A stretch of DNA of 64,000 bases, taken from JBGANR01 sp044222225 (lineage in GTDB: Bacteria; Actinomycetota; Actinomycetes; Mycobacteriales; Mycobacteriaceae). A program made the translations under genes and the position numbers. The notes below the pieces were generated by a model. That model was not told the origin of the DNA. It did not search any database and saw only the letters and a list, made by a program, of their open reading frames with translations. The stretch lies in contig JBGANR010000013.1 of the NCBI GenBank assembly GCA_044222225.1, positions 77,726 through 141,725 of the forward strand, given 5' to 3'. Of this stretch, positions 27,201 through 36,529 are shown one piece after another (within the stretch, counting starts at the first letter, position 1; each line of letters begins with the position of its first letter).

Positions 27201-30200
27201 CACGTGCTTCCTGGCCTAAGGTCGGGAAGGGATTCTCAACCGTCGTCCTGGCCTTTTCGGATGGCGACGCCGAGGGTGCTTCCTGGCCTAAGGTCGGGAA
27301 GGGATTCTCAACTCGCGGACGATGACGATGACGTCGTCGACAGCCCGGCGTGCTTCCTGGCCTAAGGTCGGGAAGGGATTCTCAACCACGACCCGCAAGC
27401 ACCCACGGCCAGCGGATCATCCGTGCTTCCTGGCCTAAGGTCGGGAAGGGATTCTCAACCGCTGGACTTGCGCGAGCGCTCGCTGGACATCAACGTGCTT
27501 CCTGGCCTAAGGTCGGGAAGGGATTCTCAACGGGTGTTTCGCACATCGCACGGTAGCGCGCGCTACCCGGGTGCTTCCTGGCCTAAGGTCGGGAAGGGAT
27601 TCTCAACTCGACGTTGAAGAACTCGATCTCCGAGGTGTGGGACGTGCTTCCTGGCCTAAGGTCGGGAAGGGATTCTCAACATGGTGCAGGACTTCCCTGA
27701 TCAGTGGGAGCGCGGGTGCTTCCTGGCCTAAGGTCGGGAAGGGATTCTCAACCTTGAGTCGCGCCTCGGAACCCCGAACTGGCAGGTCGTGCTTCCTGGC
27801 CTAAGGTCGGGAAGGGATTCTCAACTTCGACCCGATCGTCCGGTACAAGGGCGGGTCGGGGGTGCTTCCTGGCCTAAGGTCGGGAAGGGATTCTCAACTT
27901 CCGGATCTCCGGGAGCACGGTGTGCGTGATCGTGCTTCCTGGCCTAAGGTCGGGAAGGGATTCTCAACTACCGGATCGCCCCGCCCGCGCTGGTCGATCA
28001 CCCCGTGCTTCCTGGCCTAAGGTCGGGAAGGGATTCTCAACTTTCCGTCGACAAGCGAGCGGATAAGGTTGTCTCCCGTGCTTCCTGGCCTAAGGTCGGG
28101 AAGGGATTCTCAACCGCTGTGTGGGCCGCGTGTATCCGGTCGGATGCGAAGTGCTTCCTGGCCTAAGGTCGGGAAGGGATTCTCAACATCGCCGTGCGCG
28201 CGGAGACCGCGGCTTGGCGTCGTGCTTCCTGGCCTAAGGTCGGGAAGGGATTCTCAACCACAAGGTCATCGTCGACCTGAAAGGATAAAGGAATGGTGCT
28301 TCCTGGCCTAAGGTCGGGAAGGGATTCTCAACTGTGATCGTTTCGGCGCTGGTGGTCTGGTGATCATCATGTGCTTCCTGGCCTAAGGTCGGGAAGGGAT
28401 TCTCAACCCTTGACCGCGGCGGCGACGCCGAGGATGCCGGCGGTGCTTCCTGGCCTAAGGTCGGGAAGGGATTCTCAACAAGAAGGCTGTCGAGTCTGAT
28501 GTCGCCGGCGCCGACGCGTGCTTCCTGGCCTAAGGTCGGGAAGGGATTCTCAACTGCAGGAGCTCTTCGCCGTCGACGAATACGGGCTTGGTGCTTCCTG
28601 GCCTAAGGTCGGGAAGGGATTCTCAACGACACGGGCAGATAGCCCGATGGAAGGGGAACGATCAGTGCTTCCTGGCCTAAGGTCGGGAAGGGATTCTCAA
28701 CACGCCGAAGGGCACGGACATCACCGTCGGCGATCAGTGCTTCCTGGCCTAAGGTCGGGAAGGGATTCTCAACTGTGCCGCCAGGCTGAGGGCCGACTCC
28801 GCCGATGCGTGCTTCCTGGCCTAAGGTCGGGAAGGGATTCTCAACACTTGTCTGCCGGCAGCTTGCGCGCCGGCGCCGTCTTGTGCTTCCTGGCCTAAGG
28901 TCGGGAAGGGATTCTCAACAGGAGCTCGGCGGGCTGTGGGAGCGCCCACTGAACGGTGCTTCCTGGCCTAAGGTCGGGAAGGGATTCTCAACCTTGCGCA
29001 GCTCGTCGCGCAACGCGCCGACCTCGGCGGTGCTTCCTGGCCTAAGGTCGGGAAGGGATTCTCAACGGCGTCGTGGACATGGCGAACTGGCGCGTCACCT
29101 CCGGTGCTTCCTGGCCTAAGGTCGGGAAGGGATTCTCAACGAGTGCTGGGTCGACCGGCACACGGTCCGCGTCCGCGTGCTTCCTGGCCTAAGGTCGGGA
29201 AGGGATTCTCAACCGGCGAGCGCCCGGATCCGGGCCATCAGCTCCGCCCGGTGCTTCCTGGCCTAAGGTCGGGAAGGGATTCTCAACGACGTGAGGTGAC
29301 GTCGCTGCGTGCGGAACTCGTCGTGCTTCCTGGCCTAAGGTCGGGAAGGGATTCTCAACTCTGGCCCCTCGATCAGGACGAGCGGCCACGGAACCGGTGC
29401 TTCCTGGCCTAAGGTCGGGAAGGGATTCTCAACGGCGAGCATCTCCCACTGGTGCTCGATTCGGTCGACGTGCTTCCTGGCCTAAGGTCGGGAAGGGATT
29501 CTCAACGCCGGCCGGCGGGCCGCGCGTTGGGTGAGGATGTGGTGTGCTTCCTGGCCTAAGGTCGGGAAGGGATTCTCAACTTCGCGATCGTCCGCGCATC
29601 CGCCGTCACCACCGACGGTGCTTCCTGGCCTAAGGTCGGGAAGGGATTCTCAACCCCTCCGCACCTTGAGCGCGCGGTCGGAGCCGTCGTGCTTCCTGGC
29701 CTAAGGTCGGGAAGGGATTCTCAACCACGTCAGGGCGTGATCGGACCGCGGCGTCGCCGCGTGCTTCCTGGCCTAAGGTCGGGAAGGGATTCTCAACTTC
29801 GGCTGGCTCTACGTCAGCGGCCGGCGCGGCGAGTGCTTCCTGGCCTAAGGTCGGGAAGGGATTCTCAACACCGATTCGGTGACGTCGATGCGGCAGGCCG
29901 CGGTCGTGCTTCCTGGCCTAAGGTCGGGAAGGGATTCTCAACGTTCGCCAGCATCGGCGGACGCACGAACCCGTGCGTGCTTCCTGGCCTAAGGTCGGGA
30001 AGGGATTCTCAACGCCTCGACCGGGCCGAGCGCTACACCACGATCGCCCGTGCTTCCTGGCCTAAGGTCGGGAAGGGATTCTCAACCACTATGCCGGGTA
30101 TTCGGCGCGCAAGGGGTCGGCGAGTGCTTCCTGGCCTAAGGTCGGGAAGGGATTCTCAACTTCGATTTCGGCGACCGCTCGATCATTGAGGGCTAGTGCT

Positions 30201-32666
30201 TCCTGGCCTAAGGTCGGGAAGGGATTCTCAACCTCGGGTTGCTGCTGCTCATGCTGGTCGGCCTGGTGTGCTTCCTGGCCTAAGGTCGGGAAGGGATTCT
30301 CAACTCGGAGAAGTGGTTCATCGGCGGTCCGGGTTGGAAGGGTGCTTCCTGGCCTAAGGTCGGGAAGGGATTCTCAACCTCAGACGGCCGGGCAGGTCGT
30401 CAGCCATGGCCGATGTGCTTCCTGGCCTAAGGTCGGGAAGGGATTCTCAACATCAACGCTTTGTTGAAGTTGTATCGGACGAAGGCGCGCTTCCTGGCCT
30501 AAGGTCGGGAAGGGATTCTCAACTCGGAACTTCGATCTTCTGGCGTCGTCGTTTAACACGTGCTTCCTGGCCTAAGGTCGGGAAGGGATTCTCAACCCCC
30601 AATCGACGTCAAGCACGGCGTCGATCAGTTGTGCTTCCTGGCCTAAGGTCGGGAAGGGATTCTCAACAAGCTGCTCACCGTGTGACCGGACGCAGCGGGG
30701 CGTGCTTCCTGGCCTAAGGTCGGGAAGGGATTCTCAACGCCCTGACCGATGCGGCCGTTCGGTTAGCCGACCTGGTGCTTCCTGGCCTAAGGTCGGGAAG
30801 GGATTCTCAACACTCGGTAGTCCATGCGATCCCGGACGCGAGAGCGTGTGCTTCCTGGCCTAAGGTCGGGAAGGGATTCTCAACTCTCGACCGGCACGCC
30901 AAGACTGCAACGTCTCCTGAGTGCTTCCTGGCCTAAGGTCGGGAAGGGATTCTCAACAACTCGCCGGAGTACTTCGGCGCGAAGGCCGCCAGTGCTTCCT
31001 GGCCTAAGGTCGGGAAGGGATTCTCAACTTCGGGTGGCTGCACGCGACGGCGCGGCGGGCGGATGGTGCTTCCTGGCCTAAGGTCGGGAAGGGATTCTCA
31101 ACCGCACCATCGACTGCATGGCGCGGAAGGTGTTCGTGGTGCTTCCTGGCCTAAGGTCGGGAAGGGATTCTCAACACGTTTGCTTTGCGAGTTCGTTTGC
31201 CAACTGGGGTCGTGCTTCCTGGCCTAAGGTCGGGAAGGGATTCTCAACAGTGTCTCGAAGTAGACGTAAAGATTTTCCACGCTAGTGCTTCCTGGCCTAA
31301 GGTCGGGAAGGGATTCTCAACTATCCTGAGCCAGTACTCGGCACATGCCGTCGCGAGTGCTTCCTGGCCTAAGGTCGGGAAGGGATTCTCAACCTCAACG
31401 ACGTCGAGACCATCGCCGGCGACAGCCCGTGCTTCCTGGCCTAAGGTCGGGAAGGGATTCTCAACCTGCGGGACCGCACGAATCACACCGGGTCGCAGCC
31501 GGGTGCTTCCTGGCCTAAGGTCGGGAAGGGATTCTCAACGACTCGACGCGGGTGCGGGTGACGTGGTCGCAGTAGTGCTTCCTGGCCTAAGGTCGGGAAG
31601 GGATTCTCAACGTCGGCACCTACACCCACACCCAGACGGTCCTCGAGTGTGCTTCCTGGCCTAAGGTCGGGAAGGGATTCTCAACTCTTCGACATCCGGG
31701 AAGCGTTCGTGTCGGCGTTCAGGTGCTTCCTGGCCTAAGGTCGGGAAGGGATTCTCAACCAGGGCTCGGCGAACTCGACGACGACGTGGCTGCTCGTGCT
31801 TCCTGGCCTAAGGTCGGGAAGGGATTCTCAACGGCTCCTCATCGCCGCAGGCATGAGCCTCGGATAGACGTCGCGGCGTCGTCACCCCAATTCCGGTGCT
31901 TCCTGGCCTAAGGTCGGGAAGGGATTCTCAACGGCTCCTCATCGCCGCAGGCATGAGCCTGTCGGAGGTGCTTCCTGGCCTAAGGTCGGGAAGGGATTCT
32001 CAACAACGACGGCGTCTATATCGACCCCGTCATTGAGGACGTGCTTCCTGGCCTAAGGTCGGGAAGGGATTCTCAACTCCTCGGCACGAGCGATCGACAG
32101 CCGGCACGGCCCGAGGTGCTTCCTGGCCTAAGGTCGGGAAGGGATTCTCGACATCGGAGATTGCCGGACCGCTTGTCGTCTGCGTCCGCGTGCTTCCTGG
32201 CCTAAGGTCGGGAAGGGATTCTCAACTGCTGTCAGTCGGCGAGAATTCGCTCCGGATTCACCGGGTGCTTCCTGGCCTAAGGTTGGGAAGGGATTCTCAA
32301 CGGCCTGCCGCAGTGGATGACCGACCCGAACTACTTCGGTGCTTCCTGGCCTAAGGTCGGGAAGGGATTCTCAACGAACTCGGCGACCGCGCCGAGGATG
32401 TGGAAGAACAAGTGCTTCCTGGCCTAAGGTCGGGAAGGGATTCTCAACACGGGCCCCTTTTTCAGCCGGCCCGCCGCACCGATGTGCTTCCTGGCCTAAG
32501 GTCGGGAAGGGATTCTCAACGTCAGCGACTGAGCGGACTGCACCGCGCAGCGGATCAGTGCTTCCTGGCCTAAGGTCGGGAAGAGATTCTCAACACTTCG
32601 GGGGCGTCGAGGAGGACGGTGTCCCGATCGTGCTTCCTGGCCTAGCGTCGGGAAGGGATTCTCAAA
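24278..32666 (+). CRISPR. Type I-C CRISPR array, distal part and trailer end
   Basis: Same repeat, same strand, about 115 further units. Repeats are uniform until the far end, where they decay: ATTCTCGAC near 32,147, AAGGTTGGG near 32,280, GAAGAGATTC near 32,580. The final copy (32,630-32,666) has CCTAGCGTC and ends CTCAAA instead of CTCAAC. Terminal decay of this kind marks the trailer, so the leader is at the cas2 side. A 63-nt spacer at 31,833 is the only clearly oversized one outside the scrambled zone. Confidence 0.97.
31833..31967 (+). other. Oversized 63-nt spacer followed by a spacer sharing its first 28 nt
   Basis: The spacer at 31,833-31,895 is 63 nt. Its first 28 nt (GGCTCCTCATCG... 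to GAGCCT) are identical to those of the next spacer (31,933-31,967), after which they diverge. A spacer duplication followed by loss of one repeat and part of a neighbour would explain it. Confidence 0.7.
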
Positions 32667-32820
32667 TCGGCGACAGGGCAGGCCGACGTCTGCCGCCCAT
32701 CCCGGCGACACGCGCGCCGGACGTAGAAAGGAAACACGCGGTACGCGTACGCGCGCCAGGCTCGTCCGTACGGGTGCGTGCTATCCGAACTGCCTGGGGA
32801 CCTTCGCGAGCCTATTTCCG
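32667..32820. other. Gap between array trailer and kshB; nothing recognised
   Basis: About 150 bp without a supported gene. It contains a GC-rich alternating stretch (CGCGGTACGCGTACGCG near 32,738) but no clear terminator for either the array transcript or the minus-strand reductase. Confidence 0.5.
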
Positions 32821-33861
32821 TCAAAACTCGATTGTCACATGCCCACTCGTCGGCCGCGCCTGACAGCCCAACACGTACCCGTCCGCCACATCCTCCGGGT
32901 CTAGGACGTCGTTGTTCGCCATCTCGACGCTGCCCGACGTCACCGTGCAGACGCACGACCCGCACTCGCCCTCCTGGCAGGAGTACGGCGCATCCAGACC
33001 CGCGGCCAGCAGGATGTCGACGAGCGTCTGCGACTTCGGCCAGGTCAGCGAGTGCGTCTTGCCGTCCAGCTCGACGTCGACGGTCGCGGCCTCGGCCAGC
33101 TCTTCGGCGCTCGCCTCAGCGACCTCGATGTCGACGAACGGATCGCCCGAGAGCGAGTTGAACGGCTCGGTGTGCACCCGCTTGTGGTCGGCGCCGACGG
33201 CGGCCAGTGCGTCGTGGACAGCCGTCATGAACGGCCCGGGCCCGCAGACGAACGTCTCCCGCTCGACGGAACCCCGCAGCCGCGAGGCCAAAGCCTCCAC
33301 GGTCGGATGCCCGGATTCGGCGTCGTACCACCGGTCGACCACCAGCCGGTCGCCGTAGCGGGCCAGCAGCTCGTTGATCTCCGCGGCGAAGATCTCGTCG
33401 CCGCGATCACGGTTGGCGTAGAAGAGCACCGCCGTCCCCGACGCCGCGAGCACCGATTTGAGGATCGACATGACGGGCGTGACGCCGCTGCCCGCGGCGA
33501 TGAGCAGCACGTCCGCGTCGAGGTCGTGCGGCACGAACACCCCGCTGGGTGGCAGCAGTTCGAGCTCGTCGCCGGCCGTCACCTCACGGCATAGCCACTG
33601 CGAGCCGTAGCCGTCGGGTGTCGCCTTGACGGTGAACTTCGGCTTGGCGTCGACGCCTGGCGCCGAGGCCAGCGAGTAGCAGCGGGCCACAGACCCCGTC
33701 AGTTCGCTGGGCACGCGTACGGTGATGAACTGGCCCGGTCGATACCCGAACGCCGTGCCGGTGGGGACGTCGATGACAAACGACTTGGCGTCCGGTGTCT
33801 CGACGATCACCTCGGCGACGGTGACGATGACGCTGCGGGAACAGTGCGGGGCCAGAGCCAT
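32821..33861 (-). CDS. kshB: KshB-like ferredoxin reductase (3-ketosteroid 9-alpha-hydroxylase reductase component)
   Basis: A 346-residue electron-transfer flavoprotein passing electrons from NADH via FAD to a plant-type [2Fe-2S] centre and on to an oxygenase. In order: FAD-binding domain with RCYSLAS (~60-66), an NAD-binding domain with LIAAGSGVTPVMSI (~122-135) and FVCGPGPFM, then a C-terminal [2Fe-2S] domain with C295-x4-C300-x2-C303 and C333 (YSCQEGECGSC, GCQAR). Overall order and length match the mycobacterial KshB reductase of steroid-ring degradation. The oxygenase partner KshA is not in the window, so other PaaE-like roles remain possible. It shares strand with the racemase upstream, 194 bp away, which fits sterol catabolism. 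Confidence 0.85.
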   Translation of the reverse strand: MALAPHCSRSVIVTVAEVIVETPDAKSFVIDVPTGTAFGYRPGQFITVRVPSELTGSVARCYSLASAPGVDAKPKFTVKATPDGYGSQWLCREVTAGDELELLPPSGVFVPHDLDADVLLIAAGSGVTPVMSILKSVLAASGTAVLFYANRDRGDEIFAAEINELLARYGDRLVVDRWYDAESGHPTVEALASRLRGSVERETFVCGPGPFMTAVHDALAAVGADHKRVHTEPFNSLSGDPFVDIEVAEASAEELAEAATVDVELDGKTHSLTWPKSQTLVDILLAAGLDAPYSCQEGECGSCVCTVTSGSVEMANNDVLDPEDVADGYVLGCQARPTSGHVTIEF

Positions 33862-33940
33862 GCGGTGGTCGGAACCTTCCGGTCGACGGGCCGCGGCACG
33901 GCCCGGTGCGCGGGGGAGTCGGTCGGTCCCGCGTCGGCGT

Positions 33941-34090
33941 ATCAGTCGACCCGAAGTTTATCCGCCGCGGCCACGTTGCTCGGCATCTGGGGCGCAGGGG
34001 ATCAGTCGATCCGAAGTCATCCGCCGCCACCGCGCCCGGCACTTGGTGCGGCGGATCAGTCGACCCAGAGCTCGTCCGCCGCGGCGGCCA
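33941..34090. repeat. Three direct copies of a ~30-bp unit at the 3' end of the racemase gene
   Basis: ATCAGTCGA(C/T)CC followed by a CGTCCGCCGC/ATCCGCCGC-type tail recurs at 33,941, 34,001 and 34,055 (spacing 60 and 54). The last copy is the racemase stop region itself (TCA = stop at 34,056-34,058). The two outer copies are non-coding degenerate duplicates of the gene's last codons, including their stop. Confidence 0.75.
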
Positions 34091-35138
34091 CGCGCGCAGG
34101 CCCCTGGGGTGCGGCGAGCGGCGTCCGGGAGAACCGCGGCGCCGGCTGCGCCTGCATGACGCCGTCGGTCTCGCCGACGGCCTGCCGGGCGGCCATATGA
34201 GCATCGCCGGGCACCTCGGCGAACGAGAGCACCGGCGTCGTGCAGGCGTCGGTGTCGCCGAAGACGGCATCCCATTCGTCGCGGGTCTTCGTCATGAACA
34301 CCGCCGCGATCCGGCCGCGCAGCTCGGGCCAGCGCGAGACGTCGAGCTGATGCGGCAGGTCGGCACCGGCGAGGCCGAGACCGTCCAACAGTTGCGCGTA
34401 GAACTGCGGTTCGATGGCGCCGACGGCCATGTACCGCCCGTCGGCGCAGGTGTAGGTGTCGTAGAACGGGGCGGCGCCGTCGAGGAAGTTGACGCCGCGC
34501 TCGTCGCGCCACATCCCGGTGCCGAGGAAGCTCCACATCATCTGCCCGAGCACCGACGCGCCGTCGACCATCGCCACGTCGAGCACCTGGCCCTTGCCGG
34601 ACGTCGCGCGCTCGACGAGCGCGGCGAGCACGCCGACGACGAGGAACATGGAGCCGCCGCCGAAATCGCCGACGAGATTGAGCGGCGGCACCGGCCGCTC
34701 GCCGGCCCGGCCGATGGCGTGCAGCAGACCGGTGCGAGCGATGTAGTTGATGTCGTGCCCGGCGCGCGGGGCCATCGGGCCGTCCTGCCCCCAGCCGGTC
34801 ATCCGGGCGTAGATCAGCCGTTCGTTGACGGCGGCGCAGTCGTCCGGCCCGTAGCCGAGCCGTTCCATGACGCCGGGCCGGAACCCCTCGACCACGACGT
34901 CGGCGCGGGCGATGAGTCCCATCACCTTCGCGTGGTCGGCGGGGTCCTTGTGGTTCGCCTCGACGATCGTGCGCGAGCGCAGCAGTGCGTCGGCGGGCCC
35001 GCTGCCGGCGGGAAGCTGCCCGGCCCGCTGTACGCGGACGACGTCGGCGCCGAGATCGGCGAGCAGCATCGCCCCGTGCGGTCCGGGCCCCAGCCCGGCG
35101 AACTCGAGCACCCGGATCCCCGCGAGCGGACCTGCCAT
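34056..35138 (-). CDS. mcr: Alpha-methylacyl-CoA racemase (CaiB/BaiF class III CoA-transferase fold)
   Basis: A 360-residue enzyme interconverting (2R)- and (2S)-methylacyl-CoA so that branched side chains (sterol, pristanate) can enter beta-oxidation. The length equals that of Mycobacterium tuberculosis MCR. Residues matching that enzyme's catalytic set are visible at a constant +2 offset: H128 in AGHDINY, D158 in LVGDFGG and E243 in GAIEPQFY. The N-terminus GIRVLEFAGLGPGPHGAMLL is the family start. The start is ATG 35138 behind GAGGAG. A near-perfect inverted repeat at 35174-35196 sits in its promoter. It lies upstream of kshB on the same strand. Confidence 0.92.
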   Translation of the reverse strand: MAGPLAGIRVLEFAGLGPGPHGAMLLADLGADVVRVQRAGQLPAGSGPADALLRSRTIVEANHKDPADHAKVMGLIARADVVVEGFRPGVMERLGYGPDDCAAVNERLIYARMTGWGQDGPMAPRAGHDINYIARTGLLHAIGRAGERPVPPLNLVGDFGGGSMFLVVGVLAALVERATSGKGQVLDVAMVDGASVLGQMMWSFLGTGMWRDERGVNFLDGAAPFYDTYTCADGRYMAVGAIEPQFYAQLLDGLGLAGADLPHQLDVSRWPELRGRIAAVFMTKTRDEWDAVFGDTDACTTPVLSFAEVPGDAHMAARQAVGETDGVMQAQPAPRFSRTPLAAPQGPARVAAAADELWVD

Positions 35139-35173
35139 GACGCCTCCTCGAACGACGTGCCTGCAAACAAACT

Positions 35174-35196
35174 TACTGTGACAGTGTGTCACTGTA
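35174..35196. promoter_or_regulatory. TetR-type inverted repeat upstream of the racemase gene
   Basis: TACTGTGACA - GTG - TGTCACTGTA, ten-base arms with one mismatch, lies 36 bases upstream of the racemase start in the 101-bp gap to drrC. Size and symmetry fit a TetR/FadR-type repressor. It does not match the KstR sterol-regulon motif as I know it. No regulator gene is nearby. Confidence 0.5.
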
Positions 35197-35239
35197 GTTC
35201 TCGCTCGTATCCGCCTCGCGACCCGGGCCGAAACCCGGA

Positions 35240-36529
35240 TCAGCGCGGGTTGGCGGCCGCCTTCCGGTACGAGCGCACGGCCGGGTAGGCGAACAGCACG
35301 AGCAGGCTGATGCTCCAGGCCAGGCACTTGACGAGGTTGTCGGCCAGCGGCCCGCCGGCGGCGAGCGACCGGATCACCTCGACGGCGCACGTCATCGGCT
35401 GGTTGCGGACCACCGGCTGCAACCACTCGGGATAGGACTCGATCGGCGAGAATCCCGAGTTGAAGAACATCAGCAGGCTCGAGATCAGCGACACGAGCGG
35501 CACGACGATCTTGCCCATCTCGCTGAGGCCGAGGGTGAGCACCATCGCCGAATACGCGGCACCGTAGAGCAGCGCGATGCCGAAGATCGCGAGCGCGGGC
35601 AGCATGCCCTGGGTGAAGCGGAAGCCGATGAGGTGGCCCGCGGCGAGGATGATCGCCGTCGCCGACAGGATCCGGACGAGTTCGCACAGGATCCGCGAGC
35701 TCAGGTCGGCCGTCCGGTGGATCGGCAGCGCGTAGAGGCGTTGCAGCAGGCCGGTGCGTCTCTCCTCGGCGAGCGTCACACCCGCGGCGAGCGAGCCGAA
35801 CATCGCACTCACCAGCACGACGAGCGGCACGGTGCCGAACGCGCTGTTCTGTCCGGTGGCCTCGCCGACGACGTCGCCGAGCACCACCTTGAACATCATC
35901 ATGCTGACGATGGGGAACAGCAGGCTCTGCAGCAGCGTGCCGGCGTCACGCGACCAGACGAGCAGCTGACGTCCGGTGAGCACCCGCGTGTCGTGCACCC
36001 AGGCCTTGAGTCCGTGCTCGGACGTCGGCCGGATGACGAGACCGGGCGGGAACGACGTCGCGCCGGCGACGAGCTCGCTGCCCGGCCCGCTCGACGGCCG
36101 CTGCGCGGGCAGCCCGGAGATGGTGCCCCGGGTACCGCGGGCCATCCGCTCGGCGGCGGTGCGCAGTTCGCGCCGCGACTCGAACGCGAGCACCTCGGTC
36201 GCGGGGTCCGTCAGCTTGGGCAGGGTGACGGTCGGCGCGTCCCAGAGTGCGGCGACGCTGGAGAGCGAGATGCCCTCGGTGGCCCATTCCGGCTCGTCGA
36301 TGGGCTGGTCGCGGCTCGGCCGCGGTCCGACGACGGCACGCACGGCCGACGACGGCCCGAGCGAGACCGCGCGGAACGAGCCGGTCGCCTCCCGCGGCGA
36401 CGAGCCGAGCGAGGCGACCCGGAACGACCCGGTGGCCGACGATCCGCCGGTCTCCGCGGCCCGCCGGAACGACCCCGTCGTCTCCGAGGTGGGGCGCTCG
36501 TCGTCGCCGTCGGTGATCTCCCACGACAT
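35240..36529 (-). CDS. drrC: ABC-2 type permease, DrrC-like, with long N-terminal cytoplasmic tail
   Basis: A 429-residue membrane subunit of a daunorubicin-resistance-type exporter. The last 255 or so residues form the ABC-2 membrane domain with six hydrophobic segments. Family phrases include EERRTGLLQRLYALPIHR (coupling region) and MFFNSGFSPIESYPEWLQPVVRNQPM near the end. The first ~150 residues are low-complexity and probably disordered, with TGSFR four times (residues ~15-50). The ATG at 36529 overlaps the drrB stop (ATGA). The order drrA-drrB-drrC faces away from the MbtH/NRPS genes, whose product it may export. Confidence 0.88.
   Translation of the reverse strand: MSWEITDGDDERPTSETTGSFRRAAETGGSSATGSFRVASLGSSPREATGSFRAVSLGPSSAVRAVVGPRPSRDQPIDEPEWATEGISLSSVAALWDAPTVTLPKLTDPATEVLAFESRRELRTAAERMARGTRGTISGLPAQRPSSGPGSELVAGATSFPPGLVIRPTSEHGLKAWVHDTRVLTGRQLLVWSRDAGTLLQSLLFPIVSMMMFKVVLGDVVGEATGQNSAFGTVPLVVLVSAMFGSLAAGVTLAEERRTGLLQRLYALPIHRTADLSSRILCELVRILSATAIILAAGHLIGFRFTQGMLPALAIFGIALLYGAAYSAMVLTLGLSEMGKIVVPLVSLISSLLMFFNSGFSPIESYPEWLQPVVRNQPMTCAVEVIRSLAAGGPLADNLVKCLAWSISLLVLFAYPAVRSYRKAAANPR

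Noticed and set aside
13821..32666. Dozens of 60-180-codon frames across the array with repeated peptides such as VLPGLRSGRDSQ or ENPFPTLGQEA
   Set aside because: These are translations of the CRISPR repeat in different frames; peptide periodicity equals the repeat-spacer period.
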